Shown: positions 1-11,782, counted from the stretch's first letter. The stretch is 64,000 nt of DNA from Eudorina sp. 2006-703-Eu-15 (GCA_003117195.1 BDSI01000109.1:155895-219894), one strand, 5' to 3'. The notes: generated by a model from the sequence alone, not told the origin. Translations and numbers: made by a program.

Positions 1-3000
1 CGGGCTTGGGAAGGGTGACGCACCGCACCGCTGCAAGGGCCGACCTCCGACCTCCGACGGCCGGGCAGCGCGGGCAGCAGCCCCCCACGCCATGCACCGA
101 ATACTCGCACGCGCAAAACGCCCTCCCCCCCCTCTCCCGCCCCCCTTCCTTCCCCTCATGGCCAATCGGAAGGCCTGGACAGCGAAACAACGCGCCCCTC
201 CCCTCCGATCAACGCCCACCTCTCCAGTCACTCCCCCAGCCTAGCCTACCCACCACCAACCCCGCCACCACCACCCCAACCCCATCCGCGCCGGCCCCCA
301 GCCCACCCTCCCCATCTCCCCATCTGCCCGTCCCCCCCCCGCCGCTCGCCTTGCCCTCGCCACGGACAGGAACACCGCCCCCGGCCGCTGTCACACGCCC
401 GCCGGAAGTTGTCCAGGGCCAGCGTGGTTTCCACCACATCCTGGCGGGGTGGGGAGGGGGTGGGGTGGGGAGAGGGGCGGGGGGGGAGGGGGAGGTGGGG
501 AGGGGCCGGGGTGGGGAGGGGGGGTGGGGAGAGGGGCGAGGGGGAGGGGGGGTGGGAGAGGGGCGGGGGGGGAGGGGGTGGTGGGGAGAGGGGCGGGGGG
601 GGAGGGGGAGGTGCAGGACATCAGCGGGAAGATCCGCGGACCGGGTCGGAGCGATGGGTAAGTTAGTTAGGTTGGTTGGTTGGTTGGTTACGGAGCGGCT
701 TGGCGCGGGTCAGGTTGGCGCATTGTGGTGTGAGTCCCTGTGGGCGGGCCTCTCCTCCAAAGAAACGCACGCCGTGTCCTCGTGTGTTAATTAAGCAGGC
801 AGAACAGGTGTGCGTGACTTGCGAGGGGCCGAGTGGCGCCCGACAGTTTGTGTGTCTGTGTGTAAAGATAACTGAGTCTGTGTGTGTGTGTGTGTGAATC
901 GTTACATATCTGCCGGGCCGACACTGGCTGGGGGCGCTAACCCGCCCCATACGGGAGACCGCCGAAGCACTCTCCCCCGGATACGGGGGAAAGGGGCGTA
1001 AGGGGCCTCTGTCCCCTCGCTCTCAACCAAGGGCGCGCGCCCGATCCCCGAGGATCGGTGACAGCTGTGTCCCCTCAAGTCCCATCCCGGGCGGTCTGCG
1101 CCTCGCAGTCCGCTGTTCAACCTCCTCAAGTCCTTGCAGCACCCAGGGCGCGTTTCGGAGGCGCGCCCCTGCTTGGTGCGGTAAAACTAGCCTGGTCCCG
1201 CGTCCCAACCTAATCGTACTAGCTAGGGTTGCACCATCCGTGTGTGCGGTGTGTGTGTGTGTGTGGGGGGGGGGAGAGTGTGGAGGGGGATAAACTATTG
1301 CCAAACCGGTTTGGTGACATCTTGCGGTGTGTGTAAAAGAAAACTGAGCCGCGTCTTGCGGTGTGTGTGCGGCTGCCCGCCTGTCGGCCCACCTGTGTCT
1401 CGATGAAGATGAGCTTGTGCTGCATGATCTCCTGGAGGGGGGGGGGCACATGGAGGCGAAGGGGTTGGGGGAGGGGGGGGGACAGGACATTGGTAGACAT
1501 TTTCAAACTGCGCTGCTGCTGCCAGAGCGACGGGAGGCGGGTAAAGGGAGGGGTCCAGGGGGCCGAGGGGCACAGGAACGTGGCGGTGCGGAGGTGGGGC
1601 CGGGGGCAGCGGGGAGAGGGCGGCGGCGTCATCCCACCAGCCACTTCTTCAGTACCTCCCACCCAGATCGAACCCTGCTGGAGAGCCCTTGTGGAACGCA
1701 CGAAAGAAAGATCCCCCTCCCTGGACTGGCCCCGCCCGTTCTCCCCCCGGGTCCCCCCCTCCCTGGACTGGCCCCACCCTCACCTGCAGGATGCCCATGT
1801 CGTGCCACTTGGAGATGATCTGGTCCATGTACCTGTACGACACGAAGAAGGCCACGATGCCGTCCGGCACCACCGCCGACAGCTCCACCAGCAGCCGCCC
1901 GTAGTTGCGCATCACGCCGGGATCACCCCGCATCTCGAACTTTGTGGACATGGGCATCTGGGGGGGTGGGGGGGGTGGGAGGGGGTGGGGGGTGGGTGGA
2001 GGGTGGGGTGGAGGGGTGGAGTGGGGGTGGGGTGGAGGGTGGAGGGTGGAGGGGTGTGGAGGGGGTGTGGAGGGGTGTGGGTGGAGGGGGGTGGAGGGTG
2101 GAGGGGGGTATAGGAAATTGGTAGACACATTCAAACTGCGCTGCTGCCAAAGCAAATATCCGATAAAGACTCGACTGTACCCGGATCTCCAGGGCGGGGG
2201 GGCGGCTGGAGGGGGGAGAACGGGTGTGTGTGTTAAAGAGAACTGAGACCGCGAGAAGTGAAGTCCAGAGTGTGTGTGTGTGTGTGTGTGTGTGGAGGAG
2301 GGGAAGGGGGGAGGGGGGAGGGTACAGGGAATTGAGGTGTTTGGCGAGGACACCCCTCCCCGACGGGGGCTATAGTGTACTGGAAGGAGGAAGAGGAGGA
2401 GGAAGGGCGCGGGGGATGAGCAGCTTGGTACACAAAGGAGGAGTGGGCGGGTGGGGTGGGGAGGGCCGCGATTCAGAAATTGGTGGACGGGGGGGGGCGC
2501 GATTCAGGAATGGGTAGTCAGAGGGGGAGGCAGCAGGCCAGGCGGAGGTGCGCCGCATTGGTACGCAGATGGGAACTGAGCTGACTGGTTGGGGCCGGGG
2601 TGACGAGTCAAGATGCGGCCAGGACGAAAGGGACTGCAAAAGGAGCGGGCGCCCCCCTTTATGTCAATAAAGACAGAGGGCGCCCCCCGCCCCCCGCCCC
2701 CCCCCCCGCCCCCCGCCCCCCCCCCCCCGCCCCCGCCCGCGCGGCAACCAGGCCGGCGGGGGATGGGCGGGCGCGGGCGGGGAATGGGCGAACCCCAAAC
2801 CCCTCCACCCTTGCTCTCTTCCCCCCGCCCCACGGTCATGCGGGTTTCTTCGCTGCACACACGCATACACACCCGTACACTCGTACAGCCGCCTCCGCCT
2901 CACCTGATCCGCCCCCCTGGTGACCACGACGGGGCACAGGCAGTCCCGGGTGAGAGTCATCTGGAAGGACTGGATGGCCACCGGGTTGAAGTTGAGGATG

Positions 3001-6000
3001 CGGGGGTACAGGTCGATGGGGCTCAGGGTGCCTTGGGGGAAGGGGGGGAGGTGAGGGAAGGGGTGGGGACAGAGGGGGAAGGGGGATAGGAAATAGGTAG
3101 TCAGTCCCCCGGCAGCTCACATACCCCACCCCACCCCAACCCCCTGGTCGGTTTCTCTTTTTTACCCCCCCCCCCACCCCTCCACCCACCCCTCCACCCA
3201 GCCACCCCCCCCCCCACCCCTCCACCCACCCCTCCACCCACCCCTCCACCCACCCCTCCACCCATTCCTCCACCCACCCACACCCCCGCCACCCTCCACC
3301 CCACCCACCCCACCCACCCACCCACCGCTGGTGATGACCACAGACTGGAATTTTGAGAACACGGGCTTCATGGCCAGGGAGGCGTCCAGGCAGGACAGCT
3401 GCAGTACGGGATCCGGAACCTGCGGCAGGCGCTCGTCGTACGGCTCCATGATGATGGCGAAGCCCTGACGGCGGCGGGGAGGAGGGGGAAGAGGCGAGGG
3501 GCGGTGTATGTGTGTGGGTGTGTGTTCAGTACGGCCGGATTTGGAGGGGGATGCGGCGTCGACGGGTGGGGGGAGGGGTAACCGCGCTCCTCCCAAGCTC
3601 CTCATAGGTCCCCCGTAGGTTCCGCACATTACCCCCCCCCCCACACACACACACACACACGCACATACTTTCTACGCATACGGGCAATTTTGTGGGCATT
3701 TCGCTGCCCCTTGCATGTCACGCACTCGTGTTCTGCCCGCCTGGGATGTGGGAACATCCCCCCACCCCGCGGTTTATTTCTTTTTTTCAATTTAACCCTT
3801 TCGGGTCTCTTCTCTAAACAACCCCAACCCCCACCCACCCCCACCCCCACATCCCCACACCCCCACATCCCCACACACACACCCCTTTTACACACCTTGG
3901 CGTACGTGCCCACCAGTGTGGCGAAGTCCGCCACCAGCTGCACCGGCGTGAACTCGTCCGTGTTGGTGATCTCCAGCGTCTTGAGCAGCGAGCTGAGGCG
4001 GTCGTAGCAGAACCTGGGGGGGGGGCCGGGGGTAAGGGGAGGGAGGGTAAGGGTTGGGGGTTGGGGGTGTAGGAATTTGGTACAGAAATATATTTATACA
4101 GCGCTGCTGCCAGAGCAAACATCCGATGAAGGAGTGAGGAGTGAGGGGGACGAACATTTGTGCACTGAGTGAGGCTGTGCGGCTGTGTGTGTGGTGGGGG
4201 GGGGGGGGGGAAGGGGGAGGATATCTCGGGCGTCCGCCCAACCCGTATTCTTACCCCCGCGCTTCCTTTGCCCTTCCTCCCAGTCCGCCTCCCCCCCTCC
4301 CCCCCTTTCGCACCCTCCCCCTCCGCACCCTCCCCCTCCCCCCCTCCCCCCCAACCGCTACCGTACTTACTTGAGGGTTTTTGCGTCCACCTGCACCCTC
4401 TCCTGGAGCTCCTGCAGGAACACCTGCGGGGCGTGTGTGTGTGTGTTCAACAAGAAGCCCACCCGGGGCGTGTGTGTGTGTATGTGTTTGTGTGTGGCGG
4501 GAGGGGGGGTGGAAGGGGTGTGCGTCTGTGTGGCCAAAGGGGGTGGGGGGGCACTTGGCAGGCAAACTCATACTGCGCTGCTGCCAGAGCAAAAGTAGTA
4601 GTAGGAAATGGGTGGACTTTGGGGGAGTGGGGAGAGCGCGAGGGGGCCCGGGGGAAGTCGGTGGGGGAAGGGGAGGGGATGAGAAAGGGAAAGTCGGTGG
4701 GGAGTTGCCAGAGGAGGGGGATCGGGCGGGAGGGGTACAGGACATTGGTAGGTTGGAGGGGGGACTCAGCGCCTTGGGAGGGAGGGAGGCAGGGAGGTAC
4801 TGAGCGCGCAGACTTCCGGAGCCCGACCTGGAGCCGGGTGCCAGCGGGGGTGGGGCCGGAGAGGGGGGACGCGGGGGCGGGGCGGGGGCGGGGGGGGGCT
4901 GTTGGTAGGGTATGGGAAATTGGTAAGCGTCGTCAAACCGGACTGCTGGGGTCAATTTGGATCCCTCCTGCGGTTTCGCTGTCTTTATTGACTGAATGGG
5001 GGGGGGGGTGGCAGGAAAGGCGTGCGAGGGCTGATCATCCGCCGGCCTTTGCCGCCCCTCGCGAGCACCGACCCGACCCCCCTTCCCTCCCCGGGGGGGG
5101 GCGGTGCCCCGCCGGCCCCGCTCCCCTTCACACCCTCGCACGTCCCCCCTCCCCTCCACACCCGAGGTGATGGCCGCCGAGGGTCCATGGCCGCAACCCT
5201 TAACCCCACATCCTCGCTGTCGCCGATACAGAAGGGTGCAGGCGCCTCCTCCGGCACTTGTGAACATCAGCGGCCCCACCCCCCCGCCGGCGCCAACCGA
5301 TCCAACCACCCTTGAGATACCAACGCCGCGCCGCCTAATGGCCCCGCCCTTGGGCCCCCCCACCCACCCACCATCGGCGTCTGGCTGGTCACCACCGGCG
5401 AGGCCATCTTGTCGCGCAGGAAGGCCAGGAAGCGGTGCAGGAAGCCCATGAAGTGTTCCGCGCGCCGGATGTTGCCTGAAGGGCGGGCGTAGGGCGGCCC
5501 CCAGTTTCCCGGCCCCTTCAAAATCGCCCGGGTTCGTTTCTGGGTTTCTTTGTTCTTTTACCCCCCCCCCCTGCCCCCAAAACGTCACACGGTGTGTTGT
5601 GTATGTGTGTCACGCACTCCTGTTCTGCCCACCCACACACACACGCACACGCACACCCACACCCACACCCACACCCACACCCACACCCACACCCACACCC
5701 ACACCCACACCCACACCCACACCCACACCCACACCCCCCCCACACACCCCCCCACACACACGACCCCCTCCCCCCCGGGGCCACCCACCTGGCACCGTCT
5801 CCTGCACCACGTCGTCGGGCAGTGCGGGGTTGGCCAGCCAGTCCTCGCCGCCTCGGAGAGCGCCCTGAGGGGGGAGGAGGTGGGGGTGGGGTGTGTGTGT
5901 GGGGGGGGGGAGAGTAGGGTTGGTGGGGGGCTCACAGCCGTCTCCTGCCAACGCGAGCACGGGTCCTTAGCAAAAGAGCATGCCCCTTCCACCGCAAATC

Positions 6001-9000
6001 CCAACTCCCAACCAACATCCAACCACCCCAACCACCTGCGCCACCAGTCCCTGCACCAGTCGGTTGTACTCGGACTGCAGTCGGTTGGCGTCTGCCTCGC
6101 GGGCCCTACGGATGGACTGAGCGGAGGCGGGGGGGGGGCGGGGGAGGAGTTGAGGAAAATGAGGGCCCGGGTGAGGGGGAGGCGGGGGAGGGTGGGGAGG
6201 CGGGGCCGGCGGGCCAGGGAAAATGAGGCGAGGGTAAAGGCGGGGAGGCGGGTGATATTAGCTTGGTGCCGCTTTGCGGTTTCGCTGTCGAGATTGACAC
6301 AAGGGGGTATGACAACTGGTGAAGGATGGAAGGTTGGACGCCGAACAACGGGGGGAGGGGGCGGAATTATGGGGTGGAGGTATATGCCATTCAAGCCGGG
6401 GAGAGGCACGGGGACAGTGGGCCGAGGTAATCGGCGACCCCCCTCCCGCACCCTACGGCGACCCCCTTCCGTCGATCATTGTGTCGATCAAGCCGGCGGG
6501 GCCCTCCCTCCTATCGACCAAGACAGGCGAAACCGCGAAACGTCACCGGCACACACACACACACACGAAACGCGCCCTGGGTGCTGCAAGGACTTGAGGA
6601 GGTTGAACAGCGGACTGCGAGGCGCAGACCGCCCGGGATGGGCCTTCGCCCACTCCCTTGAGGGGGCACAGCGGTCACCGATCCTCGGGGATCGGGCACG
6701 CGCCCTTGGTTGAGAGCGAGGGGACAGAGGCCCCTTACGCCCCTTTCCCCCGTATCCGGGGGAAAGTGCTTCGGCGGTCTCCCGTATGGGGCGGGTTAGC
6801 GCCCCCGGCCAGTGTCGGCCCGGCAGATATGTAACGATTCACACACACGGTTCTGCTTATTCGCGGCTCAGCTTTTCTCCTTGCTAACACACACACACAC
6901 AACCCTAAGTAAATCGCAGGTTTTGTTGAGTATCCGGGCCTGGGTGGTCCTGGGCGGGCTTCTCCTCAAACACACACACACACACACACACGCACAATCC
7001 CCCCCGTCCCGCCTCCTCGCCGCGCGTACGTTGCTCAGCTTGCCCAGGTTCCTGCCCGCCGCCTCCAGCGTCTGCTTCCTCAGGTTGACCGACAGCGCCT
7101 CGATGCACACGTTGTCGATGTTGTGCGCCTCGTCGAACACCACCACGCACTCCTTCTCCAGCTCGCGTGACACCATCTGACGGTCGGGCGGGGGGCGGAC
7201 AAGGGGGAAGGGGGGGAGGGGGGGAAGGGGGGGGGGAGGGGGGGGGAGGGGGGGAGGGGGGAGGGGGGGAGGGGGGGAGGGGAGGAAATTGGCATTGACA
7301 TACGACGACGGGGAGGGGGTTAAATTGAAAGAAAGAAATAAACCCGGGGAAGAGGGGAGAAGTCAAGAGGGGGGAGCAAGAGGGGGGGAGCAAGAGGTGG
7401 GGAGCAAGAGGGGGGAAGCAAGAGGGGGAGCAAGAGGGCACAGGGGCGGTTACCGGTTTGGGTGCTCGTTAGCGGTGCTGAGCCCGTGCGGCTCAGCCTA
7501 GCTGATTGACTTCATACACCATGTATTTTTACTGCAGAGCATGGTTATGCGTTCCAGGAAGAAAAACATCGATTCTCCCCCCCCCTCCCCCCTCCCCCCT
7601 CCGCTACCTGTGAGACCTTGGGGTCGATCATGTACTGGTAGTTGTAGACCACCACATTGGCGAACGCGATCATGTGGCGGGCCAGGAAGTAGGGACACCA
7701 GCCCTTCTTGCGGCCAAAGTCGCGCAGGTCGGACAGCGTGTACACACCTGGAGGGGGTGGGGGGAGGGGAGGGCGGGGCGGGGGGAGGCGGAGAGGGGGA
7801 GGCGGGGAGGCGGGGAGGGGGAGGCGGGGAGGGGGAGGCCTTACTATGTATCCTCCAACTACTGTGCATCCTTCTAGTTGCTTTATGGGTTGGGGCCGGG
7901 GCCGTTTGGTGGCACACGGACAGTCTCCGGGCTTAGCTACCGTACGCCCCTCGCAAGTCACGCCGGTCGTCTTCCGCGACGCAGCGACACCAAAAAAGCG
8001 CGCCAAATCGACAGCGTTCTTCCGACACCGCGTCCTTCCTTTGATCACTGTATTGGTCGGGCATGGGGTGTATCATACACGCATACGGGCAGTTTTGGTG
8101 GCATTTCTCTGCCCCTTGCACGTCACGCACACCCGTTCTGGCCGCCTGAGAGCACACAAGTCGCGCACTCCTGCCTTGCCCGCTGCCGTACATCCGTACA
8201 CGCACACCCACACACACGCACACACGCAGGTGTGCGGAAGTTCCTTGATACGGTGCACACACACCTGTGGTCTGGGTGGTTCGGGTTTGAGGTTTCCCCA
8301 CAAACCCGTGTGTTTGGGGGGAGACTGCGTGTGTGTTGGAGGTTTCCCCACGAAACACACACGCAGTCTCCCCCCAAACACCCTCACACACACCCCGCGG
8401 CTCAGCTTCCTTACCACCCCCCACACCGCAACCCACCCGGCGGCAGCAGCGCCTCCACCCCCGCCCTCTCGTGTCCCTCGAAGAACTCGCACAGCTCAAT
8501 GTCGCCCACGTGCGCGTCCCCTGCTGCCCTCCTGCCGCCGCCGCCGCCGCCGGCGCCGGCCCCCGCCGCCTCCCCGCCGTCGGCCGCCGCCTCCCCGCCG
8601 TCGCCCGCCTCCGCCGCCCCCCGGGCGCCGCCCCGCTCCGCCGCCCGCTCCCGGACCCAGGAGGCCGTCAGTCGGCGGCAGCCCGCATCCACACTCTCAC
8701 GGGAGCCCTCCTCTGCGACCAACGACCAACGACCAACGGTCAACGACCAAGTAGTCGGGTGGGGGAGAGTAGGAAACTGGTAGACATACCACGTACGGCA
8801 TTCAAACATTGGTGTTGGGAAGGAGGATTCGAACAATAAAACCAGGGGGAGTCGGTCCGGGGCCAGGAATCAAGCTGAAGGGCACGCTGATGTTGGGGTG
8901 TGAGGGGACTGGGGGAGGTGTCGGGGTAGAAGGGGGGAATGGGGGTTCACGGTAAACACACAGCTGCCCCGCTTCAGCGCACCCGCCCACACAGCCACGC

Positions 9001-10919
9001 CCCCAACCCACCCCGTCATGATGTGGCCCCTCCGCTCCCTTCTCCCCCGCTGCAGGGCCCCGCTGCAGCGCGCCCTGCCCACCTCCAACACTCCTCCCCT
9101 CCCCCCTTCGCTGCGGGCCCCGCCCTGCCCCGCCCCGCCCCGCCCTGCCTCAACCCGCCCCGCCCTGCCCCGCCCCGCCCCGCCCTGCCTCAACCCGCCC
9201 CGCCCTGCCCCGCCCCGCCCCGCCCTGCCTCAACCCGCCCCGCCCTGCCCTGCCCCGCCCCGCCCCGCCCTGCCCCGCCCCGCCCCGCCCTGCCTCAACC
9301 CACCCCGCCCTGCCCCGCCCCGCCCCGCCCTGCCTCAACCCGCCCCGCCCTGCCCCACCCCGCCCTGCCTCAACCCGCCCCGCCCTGCCTCAACCCGCCC
9401 CGCCCTGCCTCAACCCGCCCCGCCCTGCTCCTTCCCCCCCTTGCTCCGCCCTGCCCCACACCCCCGCCCCTCCCACCCGCTACGCGTGGGTGTATGCAGA
9501 GATTCTTCCTGGACGACAGCCCCAGTGCCAAGATCTCGTTGGATCCGGGTCCCCGCCCCAAGTACTTGGACCGGTACTCGATCAGCTCCCCCAGCTCAGC
9601 CAGGACCTGGGACGCAGGGAGGGTGGGGTGGGGTGGGGTGGGGTGGGGTGAGGTGGGGTGCGGGTGGGGTGGGGTGAGGGCGGGTGGGGTGGGGTGGGGT
9701 GGGGTGGGGTGGGGTGGGGTGGGGTGGGGTGGGGTGAGGTGAGGTGGGGTTGGGGCGGGTGGGTTGCGGTGATGTGGGTGCGGTTTACCCTGGCGATGCG
9801 CCCAGTGGCGCTGTCCGCATCGCCTGCCAGTTTCCAATTCCACTCCGGGCCCCAGCCATTCCGCCCCCTCGCCCCACCCCCACCCGTCTCTTTTCTCCAC
9901 CTCCTCTCCCCCCCGTGCCCAGCCCGTGACCTCCCTCCGCCCCCCCCCTCGCCCCCGCCCCGCCGCACCTTCTCCATCTCCGGCACCGTCCGCGTGCAGT
10001 AGATGAGCTTGCCCACCTCCTTGTGCGCCAGCTGGTAGCTGGTGATGAGGGACAGCAGCGTGATGGTCTTACCAGTGCCCGTAGGCATCTGGTGGGGACA
10101 TGGGGACATGGGGGTGCGGGGGGCGGGGGGGGGGGCGGGTTTCGGCGGCCGCGCCCAGGGGGGGGGAAGGGAGTCCAGGGGGGTGCAGGAAATCGGTCGA
10201 CATGTGGGTCCATGGGGGATCCAGGGGGGGGGTCCCTGCGGGGGAGGTTCTCCAGGGAGGAGGGAGAACGAGGAGGCGGACAGGACGAACAGGAAAACGT
10301 GAGGGCGGGCTAGGCTGTTGCGGGGGGCATTCGTGGAGATGGTTGGGACGGTCGGGTTGCGTGGCGTTGTAAGGCGGCGGGGTGAGGATGGGGCGGGGGG
10401 GGAGGGGAGGGGGAGGGAGAGGGGGAGGGGAGAGAGGGGCGGGGGTCGCTGTCTTGGTTGATATCAGAGGGGAGGAGGGGACACGGCGAGATGGGGGGCG
10501 GGAGGGGGGGAAGCGAGGGACGCCGCGGGGCCGTGTTCAACGCGGGCCAGAGGCTGGGGGCGGCAAGGGGCCAGGGCCCCCGTAGTCCCCTCCCTGGAGA
10601 CTGACAGGGTCAGTCAGCACACGACGTGGACAGGAGCCAACGGAGGTGACTTTTTGAGCAAGACCCCATGTCAAGCACGGTAATACCAGTGCGGCAATGC
10701 GCACCGAGCATGTTATGAGGCATACTTTACCACTGGAACTTCTGAATCGCTTTATTCCTCGTTGGTTGGTTTCGCGACCGGCTGGCGAGCACATACCTCC
10801 AGAAGGCAGTGTCCCCTTGCATCCAGCGCTCGTTTTAGCTCGAGCATATATCGATATTGCTCTGGGTAGATGTACTCATAAGGGAAGTACACCGTCAGGC
10901 CCTCCAGGTTGAACCGCAT
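1..10919 (-). CDS. ERCC2: TFIIH/NER DNA helicase XPD (ERCC2/RAD3), 3' end outside window
   Basis: XPD is the 5'-3' DNA helicase of TFIIH, used in nucleotide excision repair and RNA polymerase II initiation. Minus-strand exons, 5' to 3': 10797-10919, 9969-10088, 9484-9606, 8437-8712, 7608-7747, 7030-7176, 6036-6116, 5789-5864, 5372-5475, 4371-4423, 3896-4013, 3326-3464, 2904-3031, 1784-1957, 1393-1431 and about 343-440. Exon 1 opens [20 protein letters not shown]. Exon 2 holds Walker A (MPTGTGKT), exon 6 the DEAH box ([12 protein letters not shown]), exon 13 [12 protein letters not shown], exon 14 [12 protein letters not shown]. FeS-cluster cysteines fall in exons 3-5 ([30 protein letters not shown]). 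The motif V/VI region is not found in 1-343, so the gene runs off the left edge. Exon 4 carries a Gly/Ala-rich insertion of roughly 35 residues. Two anomalies: the exon 3/4 phase is off by one, and exon 16 needs two extra G bases to read [15 protein letters not shown]. Family identity is very secure; exact ends of exons 3, 4 and 16 are not. Confidence 0.95.
440..612. repeat. G-rich tandem repeat in XPD intron
   Basis: About 170 bp of imperfect repeats built from GGGGAGAGGGGCGGGG and GGAGGGGGTGG words, in the last visible XPD intron just upstream (gene sense) of exon 16. It is pyrimidine-rich on the coding strand. The long reading frames here arise from the repeat. Confidence 0.8.
893..1157 (-). 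repeat. Dispersed repeat R1 (SINE-like), copy A
   Basis: Reverse-complement copy of the sequence at 6555-6845, with a short internal length difference. It contains two self-complementary segments, CCGATCCTCGGGGATCGG and CTTTCCCCCGTATCCGGGGG (the latter with small changes), and ends next to a TG/CA run (positions 880-896). The CA tail resembles the microsatellite ends of some non-LTR retroelements and SINEs; that class assignment is inference. It lies in the last visible XPD intron. Confidence 0.75.
1484..1530 (-). repeat. Intron module R6 with TCTACCAATTTCCTA-like motif (XPD intron 14)
   Basis: On the coding strand this reads as a GCAGCAGCGCAG block followed by TTGAAAATGTCTACCAATGT. It begins about 50 nt upstream of the 3' splice site of exon 15 (acceptor at 1432). 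The same module recurs in other introns at 2109-2168, 4068-4122, 4558-4600, 8766-8838, 23850-23900 and 48218-48262. Confidence 0.6.
1960..2107. repeat. GGGTGGAGG-type minisatellite in XPD intron 13
   Basis: Imperfect tandem GGTGGAG/GGGGTGG words directly upstream (gene sense) of the exon 14 acceptor at 1958. On the sense strand it is C-rich and may serve as the polypyrimidine tract. Confidence 0.75.
2109..2168 (-). repeat. Intron module R6 (XPD intron 13)
   Basis: The clearest copy of the module. On the + strand it contains AGGAAATTGGTAGACACATT then CAAACTGCGCTGCTGCCAAA. In gene sense it ends TGTCTACCAATTTCCTAT, 150-210 nt upstream of the exon 14 acceptor. A TGTGTTAAAGAGAACTGAG (CA-tailed module R5) segment lies just beyond it at about 2226-2250. 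Confidence 0.65.
3165..3330. repeat. CCACCCCTCCACCCAC minisatellite in XPD intron 12
   Basis: Tandem 8-16-bp CCACCCCT/CCACCCAC units reaching to the donor of exon 12 (exon end 3326). Immediately on its other side, 3087-3102 holds the short intron motif (GACTACCTATTTCCTAT in gene sense), about 55 nt before the exon 13 acceptor. Confidence 0.75.
3655..3745 (+). repeat. Dispersed repeat R3, partial copy
   Basis: Shares ACGCATACGGGCA-TTTTG-GGCATTT and CTGCCCCTTGCATGTCACGC, then a CACTCxTGTTCTGCCxGCCT word, with the longer copies at 7987-8152 and 46470-46640. It lies in XPD intron 11, antisense to the gene, next to a CA run. Confidence 0.65.
5638..5757. repeat. (ACACCC)n microsatellite in XPD intron 8
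   Basis: About 15 hexamer units of ACCCAC flanked by CA-rich DNA, preceded by a copy of the CACGCACTCCTGTTCTGCCC word (R3) at about 5610. It yields artefactual HPHPHP and TPTPTP reading frames. Confidence 0.9.
6555..6845 (+). repeat. Dispersed repeat R1 (SINE-like), copy B
   Basis: The fullest copy, in XPD intron 6. It starts near GCGCCCTGGGTGCTGCAAGG and runs through two hairpin-forming segments, CCGATCCTCGGGGATCGG (about 6678) and TTTCCCCCGTATCCGGGGG (about 6745), to GGCAGATATGTAACGATTCA followed by CACACAC. Inverted copy at 893-1157; right half repeated at 15651-15790. I see no reading frame that looks like a real protein. Confidence 0.75.
6846..6995 (+). repeat. CA-tailed repeat modules R5 and R2
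   Basis: Two short modules in tandem. R5: TTCGCGGCTCAGCTTTTCTC followed by CTTGCTAACACACAC. R2: GGGCCTGGGTGGTCCTGGGC followed by GGGCTTCTCCTCAAACACAC. R5 recurs at 15605-15650 and inverted at 1328-1352; R2 recurs at 43805-43845, 43940-44010 and inverted near 4440 and 57315. Both sit in XPD intron 6. Confidence 0.6.
7190..7290. repeat. GGGGGGAG polypurine tract in XPD intron 5
   Basis: Nearly pure GGGGGA-type purine repeat just upstream (gene sense) of the exon 6 acceptor at 7177. It is followed at 7279-7302 by a short copy of the intron motif (TATGTCAATGCCAATTTCCT in gene sense). Confidence 0.8.
7987..8152 (+). repeat. Dispersed repeat R3, long copy 1
   Basis: About 165 bp in XPD intron 4. 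It matches 46470-46640 in order: GCGC-CCAAA(T)CGACAGCG-TCTTC-GACACCGC, a TCGGGCAT-GGGT block, CACGCATAC, and the terminal CACGCAC-CC-GTTCTG-C-GCCT word. Both copies are antisense to their host gene. No coding potential is seen. Confidence 0.7.
9117..9430. repeat. Minisatellite of CGCCCCGCCCTG/CTCAACC units in XPD intron 3
   Basis: About 310 bp of tandem CCGCCCTGCCTCAACCCGCC blocks interspersed with CGCCCTGCCCCGCCCCG. Periods alternate between about 20 and 40 bp. It lies directly 3' (gene sense) of exon 3. Confidence 0.85.
9619..9752. repeat. (GGGGT)n microsatellite in XPD intron 2
   Basis: About 25 near-perfect GGGGT pentamers, with a few GGTGA/GCGGG variants, ending 13 bp from the exon 3 acceptor. 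G-runs on the + strand could form quadruplexes. Confidence 0.9.
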
Positions 10920-11782
10920 GGTGGCTCGAGATGCGGGCGCGGCAGCGGCCTGCCGCCGCTCGCGCCCAAGCTAGTCCAAAGTTATGCTTGAACAAATGCA
11001 AACCGGTGCGTCAGCTATGCAAGTTCAGTGGTAAGGATCCAGAGGAAATCTGAGAAAGAGTCCGTCCCTAGCGCCCCGCTTGATCCCTCAATTACACAGG
11101 GCAAAAATTGAACGGAAACCTTTCCCTGAATTCTACAAAAATGAAGTTTATTGGGATCGGCGATCGGGCTCCCGTCGTGCCATGCTCTGTATGCTGCGTG
11201 CAGGTGCCCGTACGTGCTTTGCCTCGACGGCTGACCATCTGGGTTACCGAACGAACCGTAAGACCCCATTCCGGGATGAGCAGTATAGAGTTACTCATAA
11301 TCATCATGTAATTGGTGTCACCTTTCCATGTGAAACTGACCCTCCGGCCCCCCCCCCGCGGAAACTGACCCGGGTCGCGCGCAGCCGGTGCAACCGATTA
11401 CTGTTGGTCCATCATGAAACGGAACCAGGCCACAAACTGAAGGATATTCAAACCCACAGTCCTTTCACTACCTCCTGTGAAAGCTGCGATTGATATGAAA
11501 AAAAATGAATGCCTGTACGGAAACCCTTCCCGAATAGTAGTTTTGCTGCAACTCCTCGCCAGTTGTCATATAAACCGCAAGAATTTGCATGGTATTGGAT
11601 TGCCACGATCACCCTTCGTCTGCCTTGTTTCCAGCGTGTAGCGTGTTGAGCGCGTCGGGACGCGATACCATTGTTCAATTGGGAACTTATAGGTGTTAAA
11701 TTTATTGGCGTTAACTCAATTTTAAATAGCTGTCTTCATTGCATAAGCTTTGCTGACTTTGTGCTGTTGACAACCTGACGTC
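10920..11782. promoter_or_regulatory. Intergenic region upstream of XPD; possible bidirectional promoter
   Basis: Lies between the XPD start (minus) and the tentative small gene (plus). Base composition changes from the C/G-rich repeats of XPD to balanced, partly AT-rich DNA (TTTAAATAG at about 11720). No TATA box or known element is placed confidently. Short open frames at 11141-11300 have no recognisable product. Confidence 0.35.

Noticed and set aside
4251..5588. 445-codon minus-strand open frame
   Set aside because: It overlaps XPD exons 9 and 10 but reads through intron repeats; only the short exon segments in their own frames match XPD.
5550..6713. 387-codon plus-strand frame with HTHTHT run
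   Set aside because: It crosses the (ACACCC)n repeat, XPD exons on the opposite strand and repeat R1; no protein signature.
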